In this document: positions 14,336-26,208 of the stretch, in pieces
How positions within the stretch are numbered: position 1 is the first letter of the stretch
Layout: the number at the start of each line of letters is the position of its first letter
NCBI GenBank assembly: GCA_023078555.1
Contig: CM041202.1
Span: 496,001 to 560,000, forward strand
Origin: Ulva prolifera
Lineage: Eukaryota; Chlorophyta; Ulvophyceae; Ulvales; Ulvaceae
Reading direction: 5' to 3'
Length of the DNA: 64,000 nt
Position numbers and translations under genes: made by a program
Notes under the pieces: generated by a model
What the model saw: only the letters and a program-made list of their open reading frames with translations
The model's database searches: none
Told to the model about the DNA's origin: nothing

Positions 14336-17300
14336 ATGAACCCACTGCAATCCCCTCAGTCTTGCTCGACACACCTGGACATGGAGGCAACAGCCCCTGC
14401 TCCTGCTCCTACCTCCCGCCCGACAGGCAGCACCTCCTCGGAGAACCCCCAGGCCTTGATGAGCCCGCGTGCAGTAAGAGCGGCCGCTATAATCGCAGAG
14501 CTCACACAGCGCGGGCTCACGGATATCTCCTTCATGGTGCGTCCCCGAGATCAACCATGAGCTTGGCGAGCACGTCCTGCTTGCATGTGTCCTCTGTCTG
14601 CTGTGGCTGTCCTACCTGCCTGTCAAGGCCTTCCTTCTTTCGGACACATGATGCTCCAAGTTCCCATACACTAGTCGTTTTCTGTGTATGCGACCGTTCA
14701 TATCTGCTGCACTCGTAGCTTCGTAGCTTCGTAGCTTCGTGGCTGTGGCGCTGTGGCCCTCACCCCTGTGCCTCTCACTGTGCTCACCCTGCTGGCCATG
14801 GCCAGCCGCCCCTCCAGGCCCCTCCAGACGTCTGGTACCTGGCATGGCTGTGTCGTCCCCGCACGTGCGTCCTCTTGTTTCTCAGGAGGTACAGTTTTGT
14901 CGGGACAGCTATCAGCAAGGCTGCCGTCCTCCAGCAGTACCTCCAGCAGTACCTCCAGCAGTAGCACTGGCGCTTCCCTTCCCAGCGCTTCCCAGCGGTA
15001 GGCTGCTCTGCTCTGCAGCTGTGCGAACAGCGGAAGGCCCCTGCACCGGAAGGCCCCTGCACGTGCCCGGCACCATCTCGCCACTGTGCATGCCTCTGGC
15101 TGGTGCCAAACCAGCTGTCCGCCACCTGCCGCTGTCACATGTGCTGCCTTGGTACCTCCGTCATCATTCCTGCAACCCCCGAAAACTTGACGGCCAGCCC
15201 TGTGGCTGGACACTACCACTGTGCACAAGGCCAACTGTGCCCTGGAACAGGCTGACAACATTGTGAAAGGATGACCTGTGCTTAGTAAAGTGCCCGGGAC
15301 TCAGCATATGCATACATATTCAAATTGCACGTGCCATTCCATTTGAAATTCAAATGCTGGACTGCTGTGAGGCAAACGCAGTGTGCATGCTGGGAATTTG
15401 GGCGGTCACGCGAAAGTGGTGGGAAGGTGCCTGCCAGCTAGGCCTGCACACTGGTGGACACGTGCTGCAGCCTGCATGTGCTGCCACGACACTTGCAGAG
15501 ATGGCCCGCGGCCGTCCCGCCCTGTCCCGTCAAAACACCTCGCCACTCACGCTTTGAGACAGAACTACGTGTATGTCACACTCACACGCCCCAGTATGAT
15601 CTGGGGACTGCCTGCACGGTCCAGGCTTGCAATCGCATGTCATTGAGGCTGTCGGCCCCAGTAGCCACGGGTGCCCCAGTAGCCAGGGGTGCCCGCCAGC
15701 ATGCAGAACCGCCCACAGCTCACAGCCATCGAGATGCCCAGAGTCTGCAGCTTGCACCAGCCACACATGCACACAGCACGTACAGACACCGGCATCCCCG
15801 CTGTTCCCAGCAGCTTACAGACAGCCCTTGCATGCAGGACGAACCCGCCTCCGGCCCCACCACGGCCAGCTCCCCGCAAGCCCCCCCACCACACGCGCCT
15901 TCCGATTGCCCCCGAAAGCGGCTCCTGAGAGCCACAGGTGCAGACGGCAAGCGCGTAGTTGTGCACGTGTACGACCTGCCTCCCCAAGAGCTCCACGGCG
16001 CCACACCTGGAGCTGCCCATACAGCGCCGGCCACCAGAGACATCGGCAGCAACCCCTCACATGAAGGCGTGCGTGCTGATCCTCTTGAGGCGGTGGTTAG
16101 CAGGGTGCTGAAGCATCTGATGCGATCCATGTGCGGCACCCCTCACCCCTGGCCTAGCAGCTGCTCCGGCTGTGAGCTGTGGGCATGATAGTGCATGCTA
16201 GTGGGCATGAAGGTCATGTCAGCAGCGCATGAAGGTGCCTGAGCTGCGCCAATGCCAGCACAGCGCAGCAACCGGACACCGCATCAGCTCTACTAAGATT
16301 TCCGCAGAGCCACCTACCCGCATGCCCACGTTGTTGCCCCACAGCCCTGACCGCGCAACCTCTGCATGCATGTGTAGATCGCTTGTGTTCCCCCACCTCA
16401 GCACCGCCACCTCCCTGCTGCGCACGCCGAGCGCGCTGTGCGTGCTGGCCGAGCACGCCAGCGGCGGCAGCCTCTTTGGCATGGTGCGCCGTGGCAGCGC
16501 GGCCGGCCTGCCGACCCCCGCCGCGGCCTTCCTCTTCCAGCAGCTGACGGTGACCGCGCACTTCGGCCGCGGCGTCGGGCTGTGGCTGCACCGTGTGCGG
16601 CCGGCGAAGCTGCTCGTCGCGTGGAACGACAAGGCGATGCCGATTGTGAAGGTCAACGTGGTCGGGTACGACTGGCCCGACGCGCCCGAGGTGTCCGGAG
16701 GTGTGCGTAATGTACAGGAGGCTGAGATGGAGGATGATGCGGAGGCGACTGCAGAGGCGGAGGTACTGTCTGGCCACTGCGTGTGTTCACGAGCATGCAT
16801 GCATGCAAAGCCTACACAGGCCTCGTCAAGCCGGCGTAATGCTCTGCTGAATCAGCAATCATGAGGGGCATTCTGCGGATATGCATGCCTCGGAACTTGC
16901 AGCACCGGCCGTGCATGCTGCATTCTGACGCGGGTGCACTCGTTCCATGCTGGCATCGTGCTGCTGCGCCACGCACTTACAGAACCACACACACCTGCCG
17001 AGACCGAGGTGTGCGTGGGTGCGTACGGCACATCCCGGCGCAACAAGCGCCGTGACCCACCAGCATACGTAGTTTCTATGCATGTGTTCAGGCAAGCGAT
17101 AGCAGGGGCGCCGATCAGGCGCAGCAAGGCGACCTTCATGCGCCGAACAGCCGCATGAAGGCGACCGTGCTCACGCCGCCGCACGTGCTGCGTGCTGCGG
17201 CCCTCCGGGAGGGCGCTGTGCTGGAGGAGGCGGCGGTGGCGGAGGCGTGCACGGTGTGGACGCTCGCGGTGAGCCTCCACTTCCTGCGCTTCGGCCGCTG

Positions 17301-17992
17301 GCCGTTCTCGCAGGACCAGATCCGGCGGTGGGCGGTGACGCCCGCGGCGGAGTGGCGGGACGACGTGGCTGTACAGGGCCGCATGCATGCGCGAGAAGGT
17401 GCGCCCCCGACTCGCCGAAACCTGCGTGTTTGCAACGTTACGAGGACAGGCGCATGCTCGCCTCTCGGCCTCTGCACGTTTACCGGGCATGTGGCGGCTA
17501 CCCCACGCTCTGTTCCTCCTATGCGACACCTTACGGGCTCATGCAGGAGTCGGCAACAGTGTAGCACCAGGCGCGGGACACCCGGACGCCGTCGCTCAGG
17601 GTATGGACGACTTTGTGGCCGCCGTCTTCCGCTGCGGCCGCATGGCCCCCGCCGACTTTGCGCGTAACTGCCCGACGCTCGACTCTATCATGCACTCCCC
17701 CTGGTGGCTAGAGGGCCTCCCGGACGGCGCACTCGAGATGACGGCCACCTACGCCACAAAGACCGCCGAGTGGGGCGCGTCGTCGCAGCTTGCCGCCGCA
17801 AGGCAGCAGGTGGAGGCGCTGCTTATAGCAACGCGGGCCGGTGGCGGCGGCGGTGATGGAGGCGCGCGGGGGGAGCCTGCGTCACTTAGGAACTGCATGC
17901 ACATGGCGGCGCTGCAGCTGGGGCCACCCCTGCGCAGCCCGCACGGCCGTGGCCGCCGCAGCCCCAACGACACCTTGCGCCCCGCCTCCTGA
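14336..17992 (+). CDS. SnRK2-derived pseudokinase, copy 1 of the tandem array
   Basis: Five exons: 14336-14536, 15838-16130, 16378-16690, 17125-17398 and 17547-17992, phases 0, 2, 0, 1; about 508 residues. Exon 1 ends in a helix-like module ELTQRGLTDISFM shared in form with copies 2 and 3. Exon 2 has a proline-rich insert and then a beta-3-like strand GKRVVVHVYDL, where the VAIK lysine appears to be His. Exon 3 matches kinase subdomains IV-VII (LCVLAEHASGGSLF, FLFQQL), but the HRDxKxxN loop reads LHRVRPAKLL, so Asp and Asn are gone, and DFG reads VVG. Exon 4 is the helix F region (VWTLAVSLHFLRFGRWPFS). Exon 5 carries the SnRK-like PWWLEGLPDGALEM and a Gly/basic tail. This is the most degenerate copy. 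No catalysis is expected; a scaffold or regulator role is inference. ATGs at 14252 or about 14381 are alternative starts. Confidence 0.78.
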
Positions 17993-18832
17993 CCCTGAGC
18001 AGGCGGGTTTAAGTACGTCCCAAGGAAGGGGCGTAACATAATAATCTTGAAGCGTCACTGCAGAGGGGGCGGGGCTATCCGATTGCACAACTAAAGCAGC
18101 CTCAAGGGAAAGCACGTCTTGTGGAGTGGACCATGTGATGACTCCCCCCGTTGCCGAAGTGCGGGGGGGTCTTTGGTGCTGAACATGGGGGGGTCTTCGC
18201 AAGCGCTGTGCAAGAAGGTAACACTCATGCGTGTGCGTCGGTGCTGCCACTTCTGCGCGGACGATGCGAAGGGCTTTCGGCTCAGGGTGGCGGGTTGCGC
18301 GGCCAGAGGGTGCGGCTGCAGCGCTGCAGCCGCCTGTAGCCGCTATGACCCTGCTTGAACGAATAACAGTCCATGATTGGGCAGAGGAGCAGACTCACAG
18401 GTGATGCAAGCGGTGAGGCCGGGGGATATGTGAGGCCAGGCTGTGAGGCTCCTGGGTGACGGAATCGCAGGGGCGACCCGGCCTCTTGAAGCAAGTCCGA
18501 GAAGAGACCTTCATCAGAGGGGCCTATTCCATAAGAAGCAGTACAGGCGGTTGACGTAGTCAGGCGGGTGGCGATGCTCGGAGCTCGAAGCTACGGCCTT
18601 GAGGGGCGCCCGTGTCTGGATTGATTGCGCTGTTCATGCGCAGGCCTGGCAGGCTGTGCCACCAACGTGCCATCACAAGATACTTCATGGGTAACAATAA
18701 TTTCCGTGTGTTCATCAGACCTTGGTTCGTGTTTCATGGGGTGTTGTCTTGCGTTTGACTCAGCTGAGCCAAGGGCGACGCAGCGCTCGTGCGGCATGAG
18801 GTGGCGCACTTGCATGCAGCAGCATGATTGAA

Positions 18833-19125
18833 TGTGTGTGTGTGTGTAAAAGTAAAGTAAATCTAAACTTACTGAGCCGTATCCTATTGGACATTGTCAA
18901 CTCCGAGTTAACGGGACCACATATGCCGAAGGGGTAAACCACCTGAAAACCCCCCTCAGACGACCATACGTAACTCACAGGGCTTCCTCCTGTGCTAAGT
19001 GAGGTGGTCACGTACGGCCGTTTCGATTCCCCAAAGCGCACGCAGAATCGAACCCACGACCTCCTGAAACGGAGGGGGTAGGTTTTAATCCGTCCTCAAC
19101 CCATTGGACCAGGTGGATGAGCCAC
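18833..19125 (-). mobile_element. tRNA-derived SINE-like retroposon
   Basis: Read on the minus strand, the element begins with a tRNA-like head: a box-A-like TGGTCCAATGG about 19111-19101, and a box-B-like GGTTCGATTCT about 19053-19043. A tRNA-unrelated body of about 170 bp follows. The tail contains TTTACTTTACTTTTAC and then an (AC)n run (18847-18833). The acceptor arms do not pair, so it is not a functional tRNA gene. The body and tail recur 5'-truncated at 56019-56076 and as a diverged scrap at 2091-2150, which supports an interspersed retroposon family. No flanking target duplication was established. Confidence 0.72.
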
Positions 19126-20019
19126 AGTGCAGCCCAGCTGCCTGCAGTCCTGGTAGTGCCATAGCCATGCTGTAAGACATCGTTCAAACAAATGTGTGCT
19201 ACAAGGACATCTTCGGAGATGTGGCCAGCACCACAGGAGCCATTCAGGAGCAGGTCGCAGCCAGGCCACACACCGGCAGCCGCCACGTTGCTCAGAACAA
19301 CTCCGAGGCGCTGACATTGCAGCTGCTAGCCACTCCAGCTGCAAGCACATCCCGCGCCCCGCATGCATGGACTCCCACACACCCGACCCCACGCATGAAG
19401 ACACCAAGCTAGCTGCTGCTGTGTTGCCAGGACCATGTCAGGGAGGCGAGTATCAAGGCAGACATAGCGGCCAGCTCACAATCAGGGAGTCCTGACAGGC
19501 ACGTTGCTCCAGATAGCGCACGCGGTGCCCGAGTCACGGACGGCGTCGGCCGCAGAAAGAGGTACCGCCCAAAAACGGCACCAGCATGCTGCACTCGGTG
19601 CAGGCAGCAGTGCAGTACATTTTGCACTGCTGTTGTAATGTATCCCGCAATGGCACACAACGACCCCCAGCTGCAGGCTGCTGCTGTGTGTTCCATAATC
19701 ATCTTGAGGTGCTGCTGTGCGAGTTCTATCTACAGAGGATCTCATGCCAACAGCCTCAGTGCTTGCATGTCCGAGCCTGGGGCACACTTCAACGGCGGGC
19801 AGACATCTGTCGACATGTTCTTCTTGATTCTTTTGTTGTGTTTGTCCAAGCCGTTCACTCTTCTGTGACGCATTCCTCTTGCGCTGCTCGCTGTCTCCGC
19901 AGTGCTGCTCGCTGTCTCCGCAGTGCTGCTCGCCTCAACAGCTCGGTCCTTGCAGTACATCGATCGCGCATCTCGAGGTATGATGCATACTACATCAGTG
20001 CTCTACAGCACCTTTTTTC

Positions 20020-20142
20020 TTGGGAGGGATTCCCGTTGGCTTTTCCTGATTTTCCAGAGGGCCGGCCCTCCTGGCTCGCCGAAATTCTGGAGGGATATCC
20101 CGCCGTGGTTGATTTTCTTCTGGAGGGATGCCCAAAAGTAAT
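20020..20142 (+). repeat. 33-bp tandem repeat encoding an 11-residue EGxP repeat
   Basis: The core GAGGG recurs at 20024, 20057, 20090 and 20123, exactly 33 bp apart. In the plus frame of 19586-20203 this reads as four degenerate 11-residue units, EGFPLAFPDFP, EGRPSWLAEIL, EGYPAVVDFLL and EGCPKVIVVAL, each with E-G-x-P. Whether the frame is expressed is unknown; no neighbouring exons were identified. Confidence 0.6.
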
Positions 20143-22543
20143 CGTGGTTGCTCTGCTCGCACTAACATGTGCCTGCCTGCCTCATGGTCTGTTGTGCCCT
20201 TGATGCAATGCAGAGGACAGTTTATCTATCTACTCTTTTGCCTCCACGGCATTGCCATGACTCCACAAATCCTGATGCCTTTCGACAGCAATGGCGTATT
20301 TCCAATACCAGTGAAACACCTTCACTTGGCGTTTGCGATCACAGACGCCGTCGCAAACCCTGCAGCGACATACAGTGCCATCTTTGTTCTCCTCACTGCT
20401 GTGCAAAAGCGAACTTCATCTGGAGGTCCGCGATCAGCTTTGCAGCCAACACGCGAGGTCCTTTCGATGGTGCATCGCCTTCTGCGGGGGTAGCCTCGCC
20501 ACAGGACGCAGCCACGTCAATATTCTCAGCATTTGCAGGAATAACGCCTGGCTCATGTTTCGCAAGTGTGTTCGTGCCGGAGGTGCTAGCAACATCGTCA
20601 CGAGCGCGCTTTTTGGGGGCTGACCCCCTGAATCCGCGAACCGACTACCGGTAATCATAAGCATTGCTCAAGGCAGAAGCGACGCACAGCGTCCATTGGC
20701 ACTATGGGTTGCGGCTTGCACCGCGTTGCAACGTTGTGTAGCGATTCAGAGTCAGCGTGTTGCGGCTGCGTGGCAAGGCATCAAGTGGCGTCTCGAAAAA
20801 AATGTACACCTCATGACACTGTGCACCTGCTCTTCAAGCTCGCTCGCTGCGCTGGCTATGTCAACACATCTCGCTCGCTTCGCTCTCGCGCTGCATATTC
20901 CAGCGGCCATAACGCTCAAAAGCCCAAGACTCAACGGGCTGCGCCCGCTAGCATTTGCTCTGACAGCCCGTTTTCAGCGGCGTGAACCGTTGGTCTTCCA
21001 AATTCTCGGCGGCATTGCAGAAAAATCGTCTTTTTCAGCGGAAAACCCGGCGGGTTGTAGAGCACTGTAACTCCACACTATGTGTGCATCGGACCGTTGC
21101 CACGGACGGGCCTTGGACCGCTCGGCAGAGGTACCGCGGCCGCGCGCGCGGCACCATGCGTCCATGCCGCACCGCGAGTCTGCACGTTTGCCGCGTAGCC
21201 ATGCGCGAATGCGAAGTCCTTGTGGCCACGCGTACCGCCGACTCCACATCATGACATCGTCGACGGGTGCGAGACTACGAAGAACACCGGCGGTGATGTA
21301 CGGCGGTTGTCACCAGGCATGGCCTGTATCTCGAGATACATGTACACAGAGGCCTGGCGCTGATGTGCCTTCTCATTATCAGCTGTGCAGCACGCTGCAC
21401 TGCGTATGCATAGCATGCATGCTGCCTCGATATGGAAGGGGTGCGTGCGAACAGTGCGAACGAACAAATTATCAGCTGTGCGAAAGTTCCCATATGACGC
21501 TGCTGGCTGTGTGAGCGCCCTAGGCCTGCATGCACCTGCAGCTGCGCATGAGGCTTCTATCTCGATAAATGTCATATATGGGGAGTGACGGCGCCCAGGG
21601 CTAGAGGTATCGTCTGGTTCGGTGAATGCTGCATGGCTAATGCTCCATGGAGGCTCCCGCGGCATGATGCGAACAGTGCGCGTGGCTCGGCCGCGGATGG
21701 AGCGAATATTCCTCCGCGCTGATCGAATGCCAGGGTGGGCCGTGATCGGTGATCGGTCCAGTCAGCCCTGGGGGCACACAACCATGAAGGAGGCCAGGCG
21801 TCCTGGCACAGGCCTAGGACGCCATGGCAAGACGCTATGGCGCGCCACATGGCTTCCCAGGACACCTGAACACAGGCATGCGCTGTGCAGCCACGAGACC
21901 GCGGTTGAACGTGCCGTATGCAGGCCAGCTCGGCACTGTATGAGTAGGACAGGCGCATCACTTTGCGGGTCGGCGGTGTGCGTCATCGCCTGTGCATGGT
22001 CGTCATGTCTGAGCGAGTCTGCTCTCACAGTACGGCCTCGCGCATGTACCATCTCACTGTGATCCGCTTCCGAAGGCGTAGCTCTGGGATACGTGCGCAA
22101 GTCGAAATGCTTCGCCTGCGGTCCATACAACAGATTGATGCCTTTCGAAACTGATCCTGATCAGGACTTGGTGCAGAGCGCGTGCGTAATGCTCACGCCA
22201 ACGAGAACTTTCTGACAGTCACAACATGAGGAGTTCAGTCTGCGCACTTCCGCAGTTATGCCGCCGTGAAGCAGTAGAATAGTTTGTAGTTTTCTCCACG
22301 TCCGTGAAGATCGGTCGTGTTGGGTGCATCCCAGTTGTCATCATCATGGAGCAACCGGATGCCCGCTCAGCCGTGTGGCGAGATCGATGGACATGATCGA
22401 ACAAAAGGACCAGTGAATTATATCTGGACACATCTACTGTAAAATTTCATTGAATTTGGGTCTCTGATTGCCTGTTCCAACGCCGATTGGTACCGTGTCA
22501 TCTAGCTGGGCCCTCGCACTCGCGCAGTACTCCTCATCGACTG

Positions 22544-25500
22544 ATGTGGGAGGGCAGCAATACTGAAGACGACGCGGAATTTGACCAATTCATCACGGAG
22601 CAAGAGATTCCCGATTCGCGCGCTGATGACGAGACCGTTGAGAAAGAGCTGGAAGCACACGGATGCGAGGATTTCACACGATTGGTGCGCCCCGGAATGC
22701 CTTTGAAGAGCATGATTTGCTGTAGCGGTGCTGTTCAATTAAGCGTGTCGAGAGCTGGCAGCCTGACGTGCTGTGAGTGTGTTTCACGGCAGGTAACCTG
22801 TGCAGCTGTGGCGATCATGCGTCCCCTTGCGTGGTAAATCGATTCGCCGTACACTGATGTGTTGTGCCGGTGACCTGGCTGCAACATCGCGTGGCCAATG
22901 CCCAGGCCATGGCCGTGTAATAGCGTTAGCGTGCAACGGCAACTGTGTTTGACTTCGTGGACGTCAGCGCACAGACGCGCAGGAAGCTCACCATCAGGCG
23001 CCACTGCTGCTGTGACAAAAGCACACCACAGATTCATGCCCACCGTGTACCCACTCTGTGCATCCTGTCGGTGGGTGGACGCGCCTCGATGCAACGCAGC
23101 CCAGCAAAGCCCACTGCAGTGGTGAAGATCAAGAATCGTGACCAGCTCGTCAGTAAAGCTCTGCTGCATCCATCCGATCGTGATTCCTCGTGCACCAGTC
23201 TCGATTCTCTACACGACCCGTGCCTGCCCAATCAGTGTGCTCCCACAATCTGGGCTGCCATCTACACAATCCCCCCCCCCCCCCCCCCTTCCAGTTCCGA
23301 TAAAAGGAGCACACACCAACATCAACACATAATAACGGCCACGCTCCGTCACTCAGCCTAGGCGGCGGCAGACCGCCCCCAGCATCTTGCAGCCATGTTG
23401 TACAGGGTGTTGAGCTGTACGAGTACCGCCCTCAGCACGAGCCTGCTAATTCTAATTCCCCGGCACTCTTCACGTCCCCTGGAACCCTCGCCCCACCTTT
23501 GACGGGGTACCCTGTCGCATGACAGACGTGTCCGTCCGATGTGATATGTCGCCCCCAGCAGCATACCCGGCATGCATGCGTGCAGAGTGCCAGAAACGGC
23601 CGCCATGGCCATGGAGTGTACCAGGCGACCCGCACGGTGCGGAGCAGCGGCAGCGGCAGCGGCGGCGCCGCCACTTCAGTTACCATGTGCATCTACGTCG
23701 CCTTCCTCTGCAACATCGCCTCTGACCACAACCTCCGGCGCCTCATCGTGCGCGACCTCCTCAAGCAATGGTGCGCCCCCCTTGCTCCACCCCCCCTTCC
23801 ACATGCTTTCCTCGACCTGTAGGCTATTTATGCCTCACACCCCTGTGTACGGCCGTTTCCCTCCACATCCGGGCACGTGCCCACATCTATGCCGACCCAG
23901 GCCGCTTCTCTTGTGGCCTCAGGGGGCACACAGTGGAACGATCCAGCAATGGCCAAGGCCATGCTTCGGCAGCCTGCTCTGCTTCCGGCATGTGTCCAGT
24001 TGAGCGTATTGATCTCCCCCAACCCCCCCCCCCCCCCCCCCCCCCCCCCCACAGCTTTGCTAAGGCCCAGCGCTGTGGCGCCGACTGCTGCCGTAGGCCA
24101 CCCCGCGCGGCCCCCACACCCTGTCACAGACACTTGATGCGAAGCCTGCAGATGCATGGGTCTACTGTATGAACCGAGTCGTTGCGAGTCGCACGTGGGC
24201 AACGCGCCAGAACACTGCTTGTCCTATCAGCGGCTCCGCTGTTGTAATTACAGGGATGGACAGGTGATTTCATACTTCCGCCAATCCTCAGGCGCATGCT
24301 GTGGCGTGCGCGGCCCACATCCTGGTTGCATTCCGTTGTTGACGCTAATCCGCGGCATTGTGAGGCACTGTGTTGCTCGTCAATCCGGCTGTGAGCAGTG
24401 GTTACAGTGGCCTCAGTGGCTTTGAGCTATAGCTACTGTAGCTTGCACTCAGAGCAAACTTGCTGGCAAACTTGCTGACCACTTGCCTCCCACTCGCCAC
24501 CTGAGGATAGGACACAGGATATTGCTTGTACCATTGGCCTGTACCATTTGTTGTACTAGCACCGGCAGAGACTAGACACTCATTGGTGCGCAATGCACTC
24601 TTATGCAATGCTCTGTTTTGGAGCCAGCACGGTGTGATCCGCTGAGTGTGCTGTGCACTGTTTCATCGGTTTACAGCATCTTTGGTGTCTGTTCACATGG
24701 TGTTGATATGTTCGTCTGTTCACATGGTGCTGATGTGCTTGGGTGTGTTGAAGCGCTCAATGCATACTTGAGCTTTGCCAACAGAGGGCACCCGCACGTG
24801 TGAAGCGAACAGTGTGCCCTTGTGGCCACACGTCTCTGGGGTATATCCATACCGCTCATGCTGCCGGGTTGCTGTGCAGCGCGATAACCCACCCGCACAT
24901 CGTCGCGCCCAAGTCGCTCATCCGCACCGAGTCCTGCCTCTGCGTCCTGACGGCACACGTCAACGGCGGCGACGTCTTCCGGATGGTCCTGCGCGGTGGC
25001 CGCGGCCTCCCAGTCGCCGCCGCGCGCTTCCTCTTCCAGCAGCTCGTCCTCACGACGATGTTCGCGCACCTCTTCGCGATGTTCCTCGTCGACATCAAGC
25101 CCTCGCGCATCCTCGTGTTCTGGAACGCGCGGGGCATGCCGATCCTCAAGATCAGCTTCGTGTCGCTCTCCATGGAACACCTCCTCCGCACCGCTCATGA
25201 GGTCCCCGCCCCCCCCCCCCCCCCCCCCCTCAGTCCCCATGCATGGCCGCCGCGACACCCGCATCGGAACTCAATATGTTCGCTGCTGCACAGGGGTAAG
25301 TTGTGCACAGGCGCCTCAAACTCGAGAAGCATTGGACGGCGGCCAGCCGCGTTAGTGGCAACGTCTGCGGCCGCCGGCGCCATGCATGCGCTCGTTTTGA
25401 AGCACATTTTGAAGGTGTTCAGCCAAAACAAAGAGGTCGCGGCGTGCCGATGAATGGGGCGTGTGTTGCAGGCGCTGCCGGGGCCGCCGCTGTGCACGCC

Positions 25501-26208
25501 GAGCACCCAGGCCACAATGTACATGTGCCCGCAGCTGCTGCGCGAGGCGGTGCGCGGCCACGAGCACGAGGCCGAGGTCCTCGCGGTCGCCGACATCTGG
25601 GCTCTCGCCGTCATCCTCTACTTCCTACTCTTCGGCTGCTGGCCGTTCTCACAGGACCAGATCAGGCAGTGGCCGGTGACGCCGGCGGCGGAGTGGCGCG
25701 ACGACGCCGCCGTCTCGTACGAGCTCGCCCCCGGTGCGTTCTGGTCCTTGCTGTGTGCTGCGCGCTGTGACCCCTCGACTTCCGTAGGCGTCCTTGCACA
25801 GAAGGCGGCCCATGCTTAGACATATACGCGCAGGCTCAACCGCGAGTTGGAATGCCCATGCAACGGTGGTGTGCTGGTCGCCACGCGGGCGCACGTGTGC
25901 GGGGTTTGCTTCAGCGAGGGTGACGTTGAGTGTGGCGCTTGCGTGCAGGCGTGAGCGGCGAGCCCGCGCCGCCGCTGGACGCGGACGTGCTCGCGTGCCT
26001 GCAGACGGTCTTCCGCGGCGGCGGCCTCAGCATGCAGGACTTTGCGAAGCAGTGCCCCACACTGCACGACCTCGTCGGCCTGCCGTGGTTCCAGCGGGAC
26101 CTCCCGGCCGGCGCCGTTGACATGCCGGAGCAGTACCGCGACGAGACGGAGCAGCGGCGCAACTCTGAGGGCTACGCCGCCGTGCGCGCCACCCTCGACA
26201 ACCTCTGA
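22544..26208 (+). CDS. SnRK2-derived pseudokinase, copy 2 of the tandem array
   Basis: Five exons: 22544-22684, 23586-23770, 24880-25201, 25472-25733 and 25949-26208, phases 0, 2, 0, 1; 389 residues. Exon 1 is acidic and ends EKELEAHGCEDFTRL, the same module as in copies 1 and 3. Exon 2 has a glycine-loop-like NGRHGHGVYQATRT and a strand TSVTMCIYVAFL lacking the VAIK lysine. Exon 3 begins at a histidine-rich HPHIVAPKSL, continues NGGDVF and FLFQQL, then VDIKPSRIL: the catalytic-loop Asp and Lys survive, the HRD Arg and the metal-binding Asn do not, and the DFG site reads FVS. Exon 4 gives ADIWALAVILYFLLFGCWPFS with the helix F Asp kept. Exon 5 has LPWFQRDLPAGAVDM, like the PWFLKNLP of SnRK2 kinases. 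Introns 1-3 all contain long poly-C tracts. Inactivity is inferred from the missing residues. Confidence 0.8.

Larger units (their letters stand above)
17993..22543. other. 4.5-kb spacer between pseudokinase copies 1 and 2
   Basis: Holds the SINE (18833-19125), a 21-bp duplication near 19890-19930, the 33-bp coding-like repeat (20020-20142) and a candidate minus-strand exon at 20619-20393. That exon, behind a GTCAG acceptor, begins with a nuclear-signal-like PKKRARDD and ends FAFAQQ-stop; a plus-strand frame (20169-20654) is equally open. A further minus-strand frame upstream of it (20934-20752, ARAKRARCVDIASAASELEE) could belong to the same unrecognised gene. Bases 20700-22500 otherwise show only short competing frames. 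Confidence 0.35.

Noticed and set aside
19040-19125. Functional tRNA gene
   Set aside because: Box-A-like and box-B-like motifs are present, but the acceptor stem does not pair and the anticodon arm is irregular; it is the head of a SINE.
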